NCBI RefSeq assembly: GCF_049852125.1
Contig: NZ_CP187532.1
Location: 1,488,001-1,552,000 of the forward strand
Direction: 5' to 3'
From: Senimuribacter sp049852125
GTDB lineage: Bacteria > Bacillota > Clostridia > Peptostreptococcales > Anaerovoracaceae
DNA length: 64,000 nucleotides
The position numbers and the translations under genes were made by a program. How positions within the stretch are numbered: the first letter of the stretch is position 1; every line of letters begins with the position of its first letter. Below the pieces are notes generated by a model. That model did not search any database. It saw only the letters and a program-made list of their open reading frames with translations, and was not told the DNA's origin. This document shows positions 16,522-25,280 of the stretch, piece after piece.

Positions 16522-18714
16522 ATGGAGACAAAAGCAAAATTTTTAGAAGATATCACAAGCATCAATAAGAATTATGACACCGAATTGATCGGCCGGGCCT
16601 TTGAAAAGGCTCGGAAGCTGCACGACGGACAACTCCGAAAGAGCGGCGAACCTTATTTTATCCATCCTATAGCTGTGGCTAAGATTTTGGCTCATTTAGG
16701 TATGGATGAGGAAACGATTGTCGGTGGGCTTTTGCATGACGTTGTAGAAGACACAGAATATACCAGGGAGGAACTTGTCGTAGATTTCAGCGAGGAGATT
16801 GCTCTCCTGGTAGATGGTGTCACAAAACTCGGCTCTATTAAATTTGATACGAAAGAAGAAGCGCAGGCAGAAAATCTTCGAAAGATGTTTCTGGCTATGT
16901 CTAAAGATATCCGCGTTTTAATTATTAAGCTGGCTGACCGGCTTCACAATATGCGGACGTTAGAATTCATGAGAGAGGAAAAAAAGATTGAGAAGTCCAG
17001 AGAAACATTGGATATCTATGCTCCTCTCGCAAGCAGACTTGGCATTTATACTGTCAAATTTGAGCTTGAAGATATTTCATTGAAGTATCTCCACTATCAG
17101 GAATACATGACGCTACAGAAGGAAGTTACGGAAAAGAAGGAACAACGTCTGCAGTTCATCAATCAGGTTATTGATGAAATCAAAGAAGCGTTGGATCAGA
17201 TGCAGATGAAATATGATATATCAGGACGTTCAAAGCATCTTTACAGCGTATATAAAAAGATGGTGCTTCAGCACAAACAGATAGATGAAATTTTTGATTT
17301 AACAGCTGTACGCGTCATTGTAGAAAATGTTCGTGATTGTTATGCGGTTCTAGGACAGGTCCACACGATGTGGAAACCGATTCCCGGCAGATTTAAGGAT
17401 TATATCGCTATGCCGAAACCGAATATGTATCAATCTCTGCATACTACTGTGTTAGGTGACAACGGAGAGCCTTTTGAGATTCAGATCAGAACTTATGAAA
17501 TGCACAGAGTTGCCGAGTATGGTATTGCCGCTCATTGGAAGTATAAAGAGGGGAATACTAAAAGTGAACAGAATAATGAAGAAATGAAGTTAGCCTGGGT
17601 TCGCCAGACATTAGAATGGCAAAAAGAACTGAACGATCCAAAGGAGTTTATGGAAACCCTGAAAATGGATCTTTTTTCAAGTCAGGTTTTCGTATTTACT
17701 CCAAAAGGAGAAGTTATTGATCTGCCAGCAGGTTCTACTCCGCTGGATTTTGCGTTCAAAATCCATACGGCTGTTGGATGCAAGTGTATTGGCGCCAAGG
17801 TAAATGGTAAGATGGTTACCATCGACTATACCTTGCACAATGGAGATATTGTTGAAATTGTCACATCCTCCAATTCCAGCGGTCCAAGTATCGACTGGCT
17901 GAAGATTGCAAAGAGTTCCACTGCCAGAACGAAAATTCGTCAGTGGCTGAAAAAAGAAAATAAATCTGATGACATCACTAAAGGCAAAGATGCATTGGAT
18001 AAATATATACGTAAAAAGGGCTATGACCCTCAGCAGGTTGCTCGCTCAAACTATATGAACAAAGCAATGCGCGAGATGAATATTGCAACGATGGACGAAG
18101 TATTTACACAGATCAGCAAAGGCGGCGCAGTTCTGTCTAAATACGCAAACCTTCTCTTTGGATATTTCAAAGAGGAAAAGAAACTGGAACAAAAGCGTGA
18201 GGAAGAAAAGCAGCAAAAACTTTTTGAGAAAAAGGAAAAGTTCCAGCAAAATCAGAGAGAAAATCCTGGTATCATTGTAAAGGGCGCAGACAATCTGATG
18301 ATACGCGTATCCAGATGCTGCAATCCTGTTCCCGGTGACGAAATCGTCGGTTTTATTACCAAGGGAAGGGGTATTTCCGTTCACAGAAAGGATTGTTCCA
18401 ATATCACATCGCTTCCGGAGCAGGAAAAGGCGCGGTTTATCGACGTAGAATGGGAGGATTTGAAAGTCGGGAAGTCCTATGCGGCGGATATTTGTATTAT
18501 CAGCACTGATCGAAAAGGCATGTTTTCGGATATTTCGCGTACATGTGAAGATATGGACGTCCATATTTCCGGCGTTAATGCAAAAAGCGGCAAAGACGAA
18601 ACTGTCCACATTACGTTAACCCTGTCTATCTCCAGTACACAGCAGATGCAGCGTGTTCTTCGGACATTGCGCAATGTACCTGGCGTATCTAACGTATACA
18701 GGGCAAGATCATAG
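16522..18714 (+). CDS. relA: Bifunctional (p)ppGpp synthetase/hydrolase Rel
   Basis: A 730-residue long RelA/SpoT homologue controlling the stringent response. Domains in order: the HD hydrolase (HPIAVAKILAHLGMD, LLHDVVEDTEY about residue 73), the synthetase (GRSKHLYSVYKKM; IPGRFKDYIAMPKPNMYQSLHTTV with the substrate loop), TGS (VFTPKGEVIDLPAGSTPLDFAF, about 400), a zinc-finger-like CC region (RVSRCCNPVPGDEIVGF) and a C-terminal ACT domain. Both active sites look intact, so synthesis and hydrolysis are expected. In Bacillus the neighbours recJ, apt and dtd accompany rel; here they are absent and a metallo-hydrolase follows. Confidence 0.95.
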   Translation: METKAKFLEDITSINKNYDTELIGRAFEKARKLHDGQLRKSGEPYFIHPIAVAKILAHLGMDEETIVGGLLHDVVEDTEYTREELVVDFSEEIALLVDGVTKLGSIKFDTKEEAQAENLRKMFLAMSKDIRVLIIKLADRLHNMRTLEFMREEKKIEKSRETLDIYAPLASRLGIYTVKFELEDISLKYLHYQEYMTLQKEVTEKKEQRLQFINQVIDEIKEALDQMQMKYDISGRSKHLYSVYKKMVLQHKQIDEIFDLTAVRVIVENVRDCYAVLGQVHTMWKPIPGRFKDYIAMPKPNMYQSLHTTVLGDNGEPFEIQIRTYEMHRVAEYGIAAHWKYKEGNTKSEQNNEEMKLAWVRQTLEWQKELNDPKEFMETLKMDLFSSQVFVFTPKGEVIDLPAGSTPLDFAFKIHTAVGCKCIGAKVNGKMVTIDYTLHNGDIVEIVTSSNSSGPSIDWLKIAKSSTARTKIRQWLKKENKSDDITKGKDALDKYIRKKGYDPQQVARSNYMNKAMREMNIATMDEVFTQISKGGAVLSKYANLLFGYFKEEKKLEQKREEEKQQKLFEKKEKFQQNQRENPGIIVKGADNLMIRVSRCCNPVPGDEIVGFITKGRGISVHRKDCSNITSLPEQEKARFIDVEWEDLKVGKSYAADICIISTDRKGMFSDISRTCEDMDVHISGVNAKSGKDETVHITLTLSISSTQQMQRVLRTLRNVPGVSNVYRARS

Positions 18715-18744
18715 CTGCAAGACGTCTGAAAGGAGAAAAATATT

Positions 18745-19362
18745 ATGCAAGTATATAAGTTTATCACTTGTCCTATTCAGGTCAACACATATTTGGCCTG
18801 TGACGAAACAAAGAAGGGATTTATTGTAGATCCGGGCGGCTATAGCGCGCAACTGACTGAAAAGGTCAGGACAGACGGTCTTTCTATTGAATATATTATT
18901 CTGACCCATGGCCATGGTGATCATATCGGCGGAGTTGCCGATTTCCAAAAAGAATTTCCTGAAGCGAAGGTCGTAGCGCTGGAACAGGAAAGAGAGCTTC
19001 TGACTGATTCCAGTCTGAATGCGTCTATAGATATCTGCGGCAGACCAGTTACAGTTCTGCCAGATATTTATGTGAAGGATGGAGATTCGCTGACTGTGGG
19101 TAATACGGAGCTTACTTTTATCCATACGCCGGGACATACGAAGGGCGGCATGTGTATTCTGACAAAGGGATACGTATTCAGCGGAGATACTCTGTTTCGC
19201 GCGTCTATTGGAAGAACTGATTTCTACGGCGGCAGTTTTCCTGAGATTGCAAAATCCATCAGAGAAAGACTGTTTATTCTCCCTGACAGTACGCTAGTGT
19301 TGCCGGGACACATGGGTGAGACTACTATTGGATATGAAAAGGAGCATAATCCTTTTGTATAA
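18745..19362 (+). CDS. MBL-fold metallo-hydrolase, glyoxalase II-like
   Basis: A 205-residue single-domain metallo-beta-lactamase-fold hydrolase. The metal-binding motif THGHGDHIGG (about residue 54), FIHTPGHTKGGMCIL, FSGDTLF and a final GHMGETTIG complete the family set of ligands for a dinuclear site. Proteins of this size at this rel-hemZ position are usually annotated hydroxyacylglutathione hydrolase-like; clostridia commonly lack glutathione, so the thiolester substrate is uncertain. AAAGGAG sits 8 nt before the start. The stop overlaps the start of hemZ. Confidence 0.87.
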   Translation: MQVYKFITCPIQVNTYLACDETKKGFIVDPGGYSAQLTEKVRTDGLSIEYIILTHGHGDHIGGVADFQKEFPEAKVVALEQERELLTDSSLNASIDICGRPVTVLPDIYVKDGDSLTVGNTELTFIHTPGHTKGGMCILTKGYVFSGDTLFRASIGRTDFYGGSFPEIAKSIRERLFILPDSTLVLPGHMGETTIGYEKEHNPFV

Positions 19363-20737
19363 AATTAAAATACTACATTTTGAAAAACAATATCTATTGG
19401 AAGAATTGATTAAGGTTTTTCTCAGACCGGATCAGTACCGTCTATTGTCTTCTGAGGAAGAACCTGATGAAGATGCGATTCTGATCAATGAAGAAGGTCA
19501 TAGCGATAAGAATGTGATTAACCGGCAAATCTATGAGAAGCTTTCTGCTCTTACAGGATTAAAACCGGATTGGGGCATACTGACGGGCATACGTCCTGTC
19601 AAGCTATGCGGTGAACTATATGAAACAACAGGCACTAGAGAAACAACGCTAAAGATTCTCACGGAAAAATACTGCCTGAGTGAGGTAAAAGCGGAGCTTT
19701 TGCTTAATCTATACCTTAAGCAGCAGAAGCAGGCCGGTATGCCGCCGCCCAATTCTGCCGGCGTATATATCGGAATCCCATTTTGTCCTACCAGATGTGT
19801 GTATTGTTCCTTCGCGTCAAATCAAGTGAAGGATTCAGAAATTGAAAAATATTTGGAGGCGCTGCATCAGGAGATTGCTTACACAGGCAAACGAATGCGG
19901 GAGACGGGGCTGATAACGGAGTCTGTTTATATCGGAGGCGGTACGCCAACCACACTTACCGCTGGACAGCTGGACGAATTGATAACGTCCATACAGAAAT
20001 CCTTTGATTTATCAAAGCTTCGTGAATTTACCGTAGAAGCCGGACGTCCCGATACGATTACGGCGGAAAAGCTGCAGGTGTTGAAGGATCGCGAGATAGG
20101 GCGTATCAGCATTAACCCACAGTCGATGAAAGCGGCTACGATGGAGGCTATTGGACGGAGTCACAGTCCTGAGGATGTGAGACGTGCGTTTGCTCTCGCC
20201 AGAGAATATGGATTTGACCATATTAACTGTGACGTCATTGCCGGATTACCGGGCGAGGATGCGGCGGATTTTTATGATACGATTAAGCAGGTTATGGATT
20301 TAGGACCGGAAAGTATTACCGTTCATTGTTTGGCGGTAAAACGGGCGTCCAGACTGGTGGATATTGACAAGGATTTCCACTATAAGCAGAGCGATCGGGT
20401 GGCGGAGATGCTGTCCGCATGTCCAGAGATGTTGGAAAGTCATGGATACAGTCCTTATTATTTATATAGGCAAAAGCATATGGCCGGAGCTTTTGAAAAC
20501 ACCGGCTACTGTAAAAAAGATAAAGAATGCATTTACAATATACGCATTATGGATGAGCATCAGAGCATCATTGCTCTCGGTGCGGGCGGTATTTCTAAGG
20601 TATACTATCCGTCAGAGAACCGTCTGGAACGAGTAGCCAACGTAACAAATTATCAGGAATACATAAAGCGTATTGACGAAATGCTGGATAGAAAAGAAAA
20701 GAATATTTTTATGGAGGTAAAGAAATGGCAATTATAG
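19355..20737 (+). CDS. hemZ: Coproporphyrinogen dehydrogenase-like radical SAM protein HemZ
   Basis: About 460 residues. The radical SAM cluster motif is PFCPTRCVYCSFAS (CxxxCxxC, about residue 142), followed by YIGGGTPTTL, EAGRPDTI and GLPGE, all typical of HemN/HemW-family proteins; the N-terminal 120 residues are the HemZ-specific extension (LSALTGLKPDWGILTGIRPVKL). HemZ-type enzymes are credited with oxygen-independent oxidation of coproporphyrinogen III, though the true activity in many clostridia is unproved. Start choice: GGAG lies 10 nt before TTG 19355; in-frame ATGs at 19334 and 19316 lack a well-spaced box and would overlap the upstream gene more. The 3' end overlaps hisS by 13 nt. 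Confidence 0.82.
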   Translation: MYKIKILHFEKQYLLEELIKVFLRPDQYRLLSSEEEPDEDAILINEEGHSDKNVINRQIYEKLSALTGLKPDWGILTGIRPVKLCGELYETTGTRETTLKILTEKYCLSEVKAELLLNLYLKQQKQAGMPPPNSAGVYIGIPFCPTRCVYCSFASNQVKDSEIEKYLEALHQEIAYTGKRMRETGLITESVYIGGGTPTTLTAGQLDELITSIQKSFDLSKLREFTVEAGRPDTITAEKLQVLKDREIGRISINPQSMKAATMEAIGRSHSPEDVRRAFALAREYGFDHINCDVIAGLPGEDAADFYDTIKQVMDLGPESITVHCLAVKRASRLVDIDKDFHYKQSDRVAEMLSACPEMLESHGYSPYYLYRQKHMAGAFENTGYCKKDKECIYNIRIMDEHQSIIALGAGGISKVYYPSENRLERVANVTNYQEYIKRIDEMLDRKEKNIFMEVKKWQL

Positions 20738-21978
20738 CGCCAAAAGGAACGAAGGATACGTTACCTGCACAGGTGTACAAGTGGCATTATGTTGAGCAGA
20801 AATTTTCCGAAATCTGTGAGAAATACGGATTCAAGGAGATCAGAACGCCTATTTTTGAACATACTGAATTGTTTAAGAGAGGTGTTGGAGATACGACGGA
20901 TATTGTTCAAAAGGAGATGTACACCTTTGAGGACTATGCGGGCAGAAGTATTACGCTGAAACCGGAAGGAACTTCTCCGGTAACCAGAGCGTTCATCGAA
21001 CATAAACAGTATGCGGAGGTACAGCCGACGAAGTACAGCTATATTACACCGTGTTTCCGTTATGAAAAGCCGCAATCTGGAAGATTAAGAGCTTTTCACC
21101 AGTTCGGTATCGAGATATTCGGAACTCCTAATATGCTGGCCGACGCTGAAACGATATGTTTGGGTTATGATTTCTTGCATCAGATGGGACTTACAGATAT
21201 TCAGCTCCGTATTAACAGTGTAGGATGTCCGGCGTGCAGACAGAAACACAGAGAAGCTCTTCGCAAATTTTTAGAACCAGTGTATGATAAGCTTTGTAAT
21301 ACGTGTAAGGACAGATATGACAGAAATCCTATGCGTATTTTGGATTGCAAGTCTGAAATCTGCCAGGAGCTGGTTAAGGACGCGCCGAATATGATCGATT
21401 ATCTATGTGATGATTGCCGTGAAGCTTTTGATGATGTTCAGAAGAATCTGGATGCCATGGGTATCGAGTATATCGTAGATCCAAGAATCGTAAGAGGACT
21501 GGACTATTACACAAAGACTGCGTTTGAATTTGTAACTGACAGCAATGGAACCCAGGGAACGGTCTGCGGAGGCGGAAGATATGACCACTTGATTGAGGAA
21601 ATCGGAGGACCTCCTATTCCTGGCGTAGGCTTCGGACTGGGCATTGAGAGACTTTTAATGCTTATGGAGGAAAGAGGCATTGAAATTCCGAAACCAGAAC
21701 CGCCGAAAGCCTTTATCGCTGTCATGGGTGATGGAGCAAAGGCATTTGGCTTGAAATTGCTTCGCGATCTGCGCAACAGAGGAGTAAAAGCGGAGATGGA
21801 TACTTTGGCCAGAAATATCAAAGGTCAGTTCAAATACGCAGACCGTCTGGGCGCACAGTACACGGTTGTGATCGGTGATAACGAGCTGGCGGAAGGAGTT
21901 GTATCTGTCAAAGAAATGGCAACTTCTCAGCAGCGTCAGGTGAAGCTGGAGGATCTGTTAGAGGAATTGGTTAAATAA
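20725..21978 (+). CDS. hisS: Histidyl-tRNA synthetase
   Basis: A 417-residue class II synthetase. Motif 1 region IRTPIFEHTELFKRGVGDTTDIV, motif 2 with FRYEKPQSGRLRAFHQFGIE, the histidine-specific RGLDYYTKTAFEF and motif 3 GVGFGLGIERLLM are all present; the C-terminal anticodon-binding domain starts near residue 325. ATGGAGG upstream gives the ribosome-binding site inside the end of hemZ. It is 23 nt from aspS, the usual hisS-aspS pair of Bacillota. No T-box leader is seen. Confidence 0.96.
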   Translation: MAIIAPKGTKDTLPAQVYKWHYVEQKFSEICEKYGFKEIRTPIFEHTELFKRGVGDTTDIVQKEMYTFEDYAGRSITLKPEGTSPVTRAFIEHKQYAEVQPTKYSYITPCFRYEKPQSGRLRAFHQFGIEIFGTPNMLADAETICLGYDFLHQMGLTDIQLRINSVGCPACRQKHREALRKFLEPVYDKLCNTCKDRYDRNPMRILDCKSEICQELVKDAPNMIDYLCDDCREAFDDVQKNLDAMGIEYIVDPRIVRGLDYYTKTAFEFVTDSNGTQGTVCGGGRYDHLIEEIGGPPIPGVGFGLGIERLLMLMEERGIEIPKPEPPKAFIAVMGDGAKAFGLKLLRDLRNRGVKAEMDTLARNIKGQFKYADRLGAQYTVVIGDNELAEGVVSVKEMATSQQRQVKLEDLLEELVK

Positions 21979-22001
21979 CAAAATAGGAGCTTATAATCAT
22001 T

Positions 22002-23765
22002 ATGGCAGAATTATTAAAAAGAACGCATATGTGCGGGACATTAAATATGGATCTTGTGGGCCAGGAAGTGGTTCTCAACGGCTGGGTCGCCAAGCAAAGG
22101 GCTTTAGGAGGATTGACTTTTGCGGATCTCAGAGATAAAACAGGAATCGTTCAGATTACTTTTGACGATACTATTCCAGAGGACGTCTTTAAAGCAGCAG
22201 AAAGCCTGCGCAGTGAATACTGTATTGGCGTTAAAGGAATTGTCCGTGAGAGAGCTTCTAAAAATCCGAACCTGGCTACAGGAGATATTGAGGTTTTGGC
22301 AACTGATTTAACAATCTATTCTAAGTCCGAAACACCGCCGATTTATATTAAAGATGATGATAAGGTTGATGATAATCTGCGGTTGAAATACAGATATCTT
22401 GATTTGAGAAAGCTGCATATGCAGCAAAATCTCAAGTTCAGACATCAAGTGACAAAGCTGGTTAGAGATTATTTCGATGAAAATGGCTTTACTGAAATTG
22501 AAACACCGATTCTTATTAAATCTACGCCAGAGGGAGCAAGAGATTATTTAGTTCCAAGTAGAGTAAATCAGGGAAGCTTTTATGCTCTGCCGCAGTCACC
22601 TCAGTTGTTTAAGCAACTTTTGATGGTCAGCGGTTGCGATAGATACCTTCAGATTGCAAAGTGTTTCCGTGATGAGGACCTGCGGGCTGACAGACAGCCT
22701 GAGTTTACGCAGATAGACCTGGAAATGTCCTTTGTAGATCAGGATGACGTAATAAGCATGCAGGAAGGTTTGTTAGTTCGGATTTTCCATGAGCTGAAAG
22801 GTATTGAGATCCAGGCGCCGTTTCCACGAATGACTTATGATGAGGCCATGGAACGTTACGGCAGCGATAAACCTGATACACGGTTCGGTTTTGAACTTAA
22901 ATCATTAAATGAAGTAGTTAAGGATACGGAATTTAAAGTATTCGCTGATGCTCTGGCAAACGGCGGAGATGTTCGCGGCATCTGTATCGACGGAGGTTCC
23001 GCTCAATTCAGCCGTAAAGATATCGACAAGCTGACGGAGCAGACGAAGCATTACGGCGCAAAAGGTGTAGTTTGGATCAGAATTGAAGAAAATGAAATAA
23101 AATCCTCTGTCAGCAAATTTTTTAATCAAGAACAGTTGTCAGAAATTGCAGCAGTTTTTGATGCAAAAGCAGGTGATTTGATTCTTATCGTTGCTGACAG
23201 AGCAAAAGTGGTCTTCGACAGTCTGGGATTTTTACGCCGTCATATCGCAGGCCTGATGGGACTGCTTCATGACGACCAGTTTCATCTTTTATGGGTTACT
23301 GACTTTCCAATGTTTGAAAAGGATGATGAAACCGGCGAGTTGAAGGCAATGCACCATCCGTTTACAAATCCAAAAGCAGAGGATATTCCACTTTTGGATA
23401 CAGAACCGGAAAAAGTAAAAGCTGATGCTTATGATATCGTACTTAACGGCGTTGAATTAGGCGGCGGAAGTATCAGAATCCACGATGGAGAACTGCAGTC
23501 AAAGATGTTCAAAGCATTGAACCTTACTGATGAGGAATGTCAGGAGAAGTTTGGATTCCTGTTAGAAGCATTTAAATATGGCGTACCGCCTCACGGAGGA
23601 TTGGCTTACGGCCTGGATCGACTTGTTATGCTGCTTACCGGCAGCAGCAGTATTCGTGAAGTTATGGCTTTTCCAAAGAATCAGAACGCGCAGTGTATGG
23701 TATGTGAAGCGCCGGGAAAGGTAGAAGATGATCAGCTGGCCGAATTAGGAATAAAGCTGGTGTAA
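22002..23765 (+). CDS. aspS: Aspartyl-tRNA synthetase
   Basis: A 587-residue bacterial-type class IIb synthetase: N-terminal OB-fold anticodon domain (NGWVAKQRALGGLTFADLRD), YLDLRKLHMQQNLKFRH, the catalytic LPQSPQLFKQLLM and CFRDEDLRADRQPEFTQID, a GAD insertion domain in the middle, and motif 3 AYGLDRLVMLL at the C-terminus. Length and GAD domain mark the bacterial type. Whether it also charges tRNA-Asn depends on gatCAB elsewhere in the genome. Confidence 0.96.
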   Translation: MAELLKRTHMCGTLNMDLVGQEVVLNGWVAKQRALGGLTFADLRDKTGIVQITFDDTIPEDVFKAAESLRSEYCIGVKGIVRERASKNPNLATGDIEVLATDLTIYSKSETPPIYIKDDDKVDDNLRLKYRYLDLRKLHMQQNLKFRHQVTKLVRDYFDENGFTEIETPILIKSTPEGARDYLVPSRVNQGSFYALPQSPQLFKQLLMVSGCDRYLQIAKCFRDEDLRADRQPEFTQIDLEMSFVDQDDVISMQEGLLVRIFHELKGIEIQAPFPRMTYDEAMERYGSDKPDTRFGFELKSLNEVVKDTEFKVFADALANGGDVRGICIDGGSAQFSRKDIDKLTEQTKHYGAKGVVWIRIEENEIKSSVSKFFNQEQLSEIAAVFDAKAGDLILIVADRAKVVFDSLGFLRRHIAGLMGLLHDDQFHLLWVTDFPMFEKDDETGELKAMHHPFTNPKAEDIPLLDTEPEKVKADAYDIVLNGVELGGGSIRIHDGELQSKMFKALNLTDEECQEKFGFLLEAFKYGVPPHGGLAYGLDRLVMLLTGSSSIREVMAFPKNQNAQCMVCEAPGKVEDDQLAELGIKLV

Positions 23766-23777
23766 ACCGAGGTAGTT

Positions 23778-24380
23778 ATGCAAGATATCGGAATACTGGG
23801 CGGTTCCTTTGATCCTTTTCATCGAGGACATCTCTCCATTGCCAGAGCCGCTATGAAGGAATGCGGTCTTTCAAGAATTATTCTCTTACCCGCAAAGGTG
23901 CAGCCGTTTAAAATTGGCAGAGAGATGGCAAGCAGTGAGGACAGGGTCAACATGGTTTCTTTGATCGCCAGAGAAAATGAAAACTTTATTGTTTCTACTG
24001 TCGAAGCGTGCAGTCAGGAGGTATCCTATACGTACAGAACTCTTCAGAGACTGCAGGAAGAATATGCAAAGGACCGGCTTCATTTTATCATGGGAACGGA
24101 TTCTTTTTTGAGCCTGGAAAGTTGGTACAAAAGCGAGCAGCTTTTGAGAGAGTTCTCTATTATTATAGGAATACGTCCTGGGTACAAAGAAAGCGAAACC
24201 GTGGAGCTGATGAATACCCTGCGGAAGAAATATGACGCTCGTATTAAAGTTCTGCATAACCGGGTTATGGAGGTTTCCTCTACGGAAATAAAAGAAAATG
24301 TAAAGGCTGGAAGGAGCATTCGGGAGCTTGTTCCTTTCCAGATAGAAAGGTATATCAGTGAACACGGACTCTATCAATAG
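23778..24380 (+). CDS. nadD: Nicotinate-nucleotide adenylyltransferase
   Basis: A 200-residue nucleotidyltransferase making deamido-NAD from nicotinate mononucleotide and ATP. GILGGSFDPFHRGHLSIA is the GxFDPxHxGH motif, followed by ILLPAKVQPFK and FIMGTDSFLSLESWY, and the C-terminal STEIKENVKAGRSIRELVP carries the ISSTxIR-like motif. GAGGT is 6 nt before the start. Its end overlaps yqeK by 23 nt. Confidence 0.94.
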   Translation: MQDIGILGGSFDPFHRGHLSIARAAMKECGLSRIILLPAKVQPFKIGREMASSEDRVNMVSLIARENENFIVSTVEACSQEVSYTYRTLQRLQEEYAKDRLHFIMGTDSFLSLESWYKSEQLLREFSIIIGIRPGYKESETVELMNTLRKKYDARIKVLHNRVMEVSSTEIKENVKAGRSIRELVPFQIERYISEHGLYQ

Positions 24381-24936
24381 TTATATAGAGAAAAACTTTT
24401 CTGAAAAACGTAAAATCCATACGGAAGGTGTAAGAAGTACGGCGATTAGTTTGGCTGAGAAGTATGGCGCGGATCCAAAGAAAGCGGAGCTTGCCGCTCT
24501 GTTTCATGATATGTATCGAGGCGTTCCTGTGGATGCATTAAATTATTACGTAAAGCACCTGGGATTAGATAAACGCTATTTAGACAATTGCAATCTTGCT
24601 CACGGTAAGATTGCGGCAATTATCATGAAACGCGATTACGGTATTGAGGATGAGGATATTTTAAATGCCGTCAGTTTTCACACTACAGGTAGAAAGAATA
24701 TGTCTCTTTTGGAAAAGATCATCTATATTGCTGATGCTATTGAGCCCAGCCGCCACTATCCAGGGGTAGAGGAATTACGCGAGGCGGCTATGAAGGATTT
24801 AGATCTGGCTTGTCTGATGTCTTTGGAACATACCATAGAATATGTACAGGGGCAGGGAAGTTTTCTGGACGAAGATACACTGCGGGCCAGGAATGATCTC
24901 AGAAAACGCAGAGAAATGGAGAAAATAAATGGATAA
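24358..24936 (+). CDS. yqeK: HD-domain bis(5'-nucleosyl)-tetraphosphatase, YqeK family
   Basis: A 192-residue HD-domain phosphohydrolase. Metal ligands are seen in RKIHTEGVRSTAISLAEKYG, LFHDMYRG (the HD pair), NLAHGKIAA, SFHTTGR and IYIADAIEPSRHYPG. The family splits diadenosine tetraphosphate symmetrically into two ADP. The start is a GTG with AAAGG 8 nt upstream, inside nadD. The order nadD-yqeK-rsfS is conserved in Bacillota. Confidence 0.9.
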   Translation: MNTDSINSYIEKNFSEKRKIHTEGVRSTAISLAEKYGADPKKAELAALFHDMYRGVPVDALNYYVKHLGLDKRYLDNCNLAHGKIAAIIMKRDYGIEDEDILNAVSFHTTGRKNMSLLEKIIYIADAIEPSRHYPGVEELREAAMKDLDLACLMSLEHTIEYVQGQGSFLDEDTLRARNDLRKRREMEKING

Positions 24937-25273
24937 TAAAGGTTTTGCGCTTCTGGCGGCAAAGACGCTGGACAATAAAAAAGCATTAGATATTGTAGCA
25001 ATAGATATTGCAGAGAAATCTTCCTTTGCCGATTACATGATTATTGCATCCGGAGGTTCGGAACGACAGGTACAGGCATTGGTAGATGATGTAGAAGAAG
25101 CTTTTGCAAAAGAAGGTCTTCTCGTTAAGAGCATAGAAGGAAAGCAAAATTCCGGATGGATATTGATGGATTATGGCGATGTGATTGTCAATATCTTTAC
25201 CAAAGAAACCCGGGAAAAATATAATATCGAAAAAGTGTGGGGAGACTGCAGCTTTTTAAATCTGGAGGAGTAA
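24929..25273 (+). CDS. rsfS: Ribosome silencing factor
   Basis: A 114-residue RsfS/YbeB/iojap protein that binds L14 on the large subunit and blocks subunit joining in starvation. Family features include the DIVAIDIAEKSSFADYMIIASG block, GWILMDYGDVIVNIFTKETREKYNIEKVWGDC and overall length. It overlaps yqeK by 8 nt. Confidence 0.95.
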   Translation: MDNKGFALLAAKTLDNKKALDIVAIDIAEKSSFADYMIIASGGSERQVQALVDDVEEAFAKEGLLVKSIEGKQNSGWILMDYGDVIVNIFTKETREKYNIEKVWGDCSFLNLEE

Positions 25274-25280
25274 TTTAGCA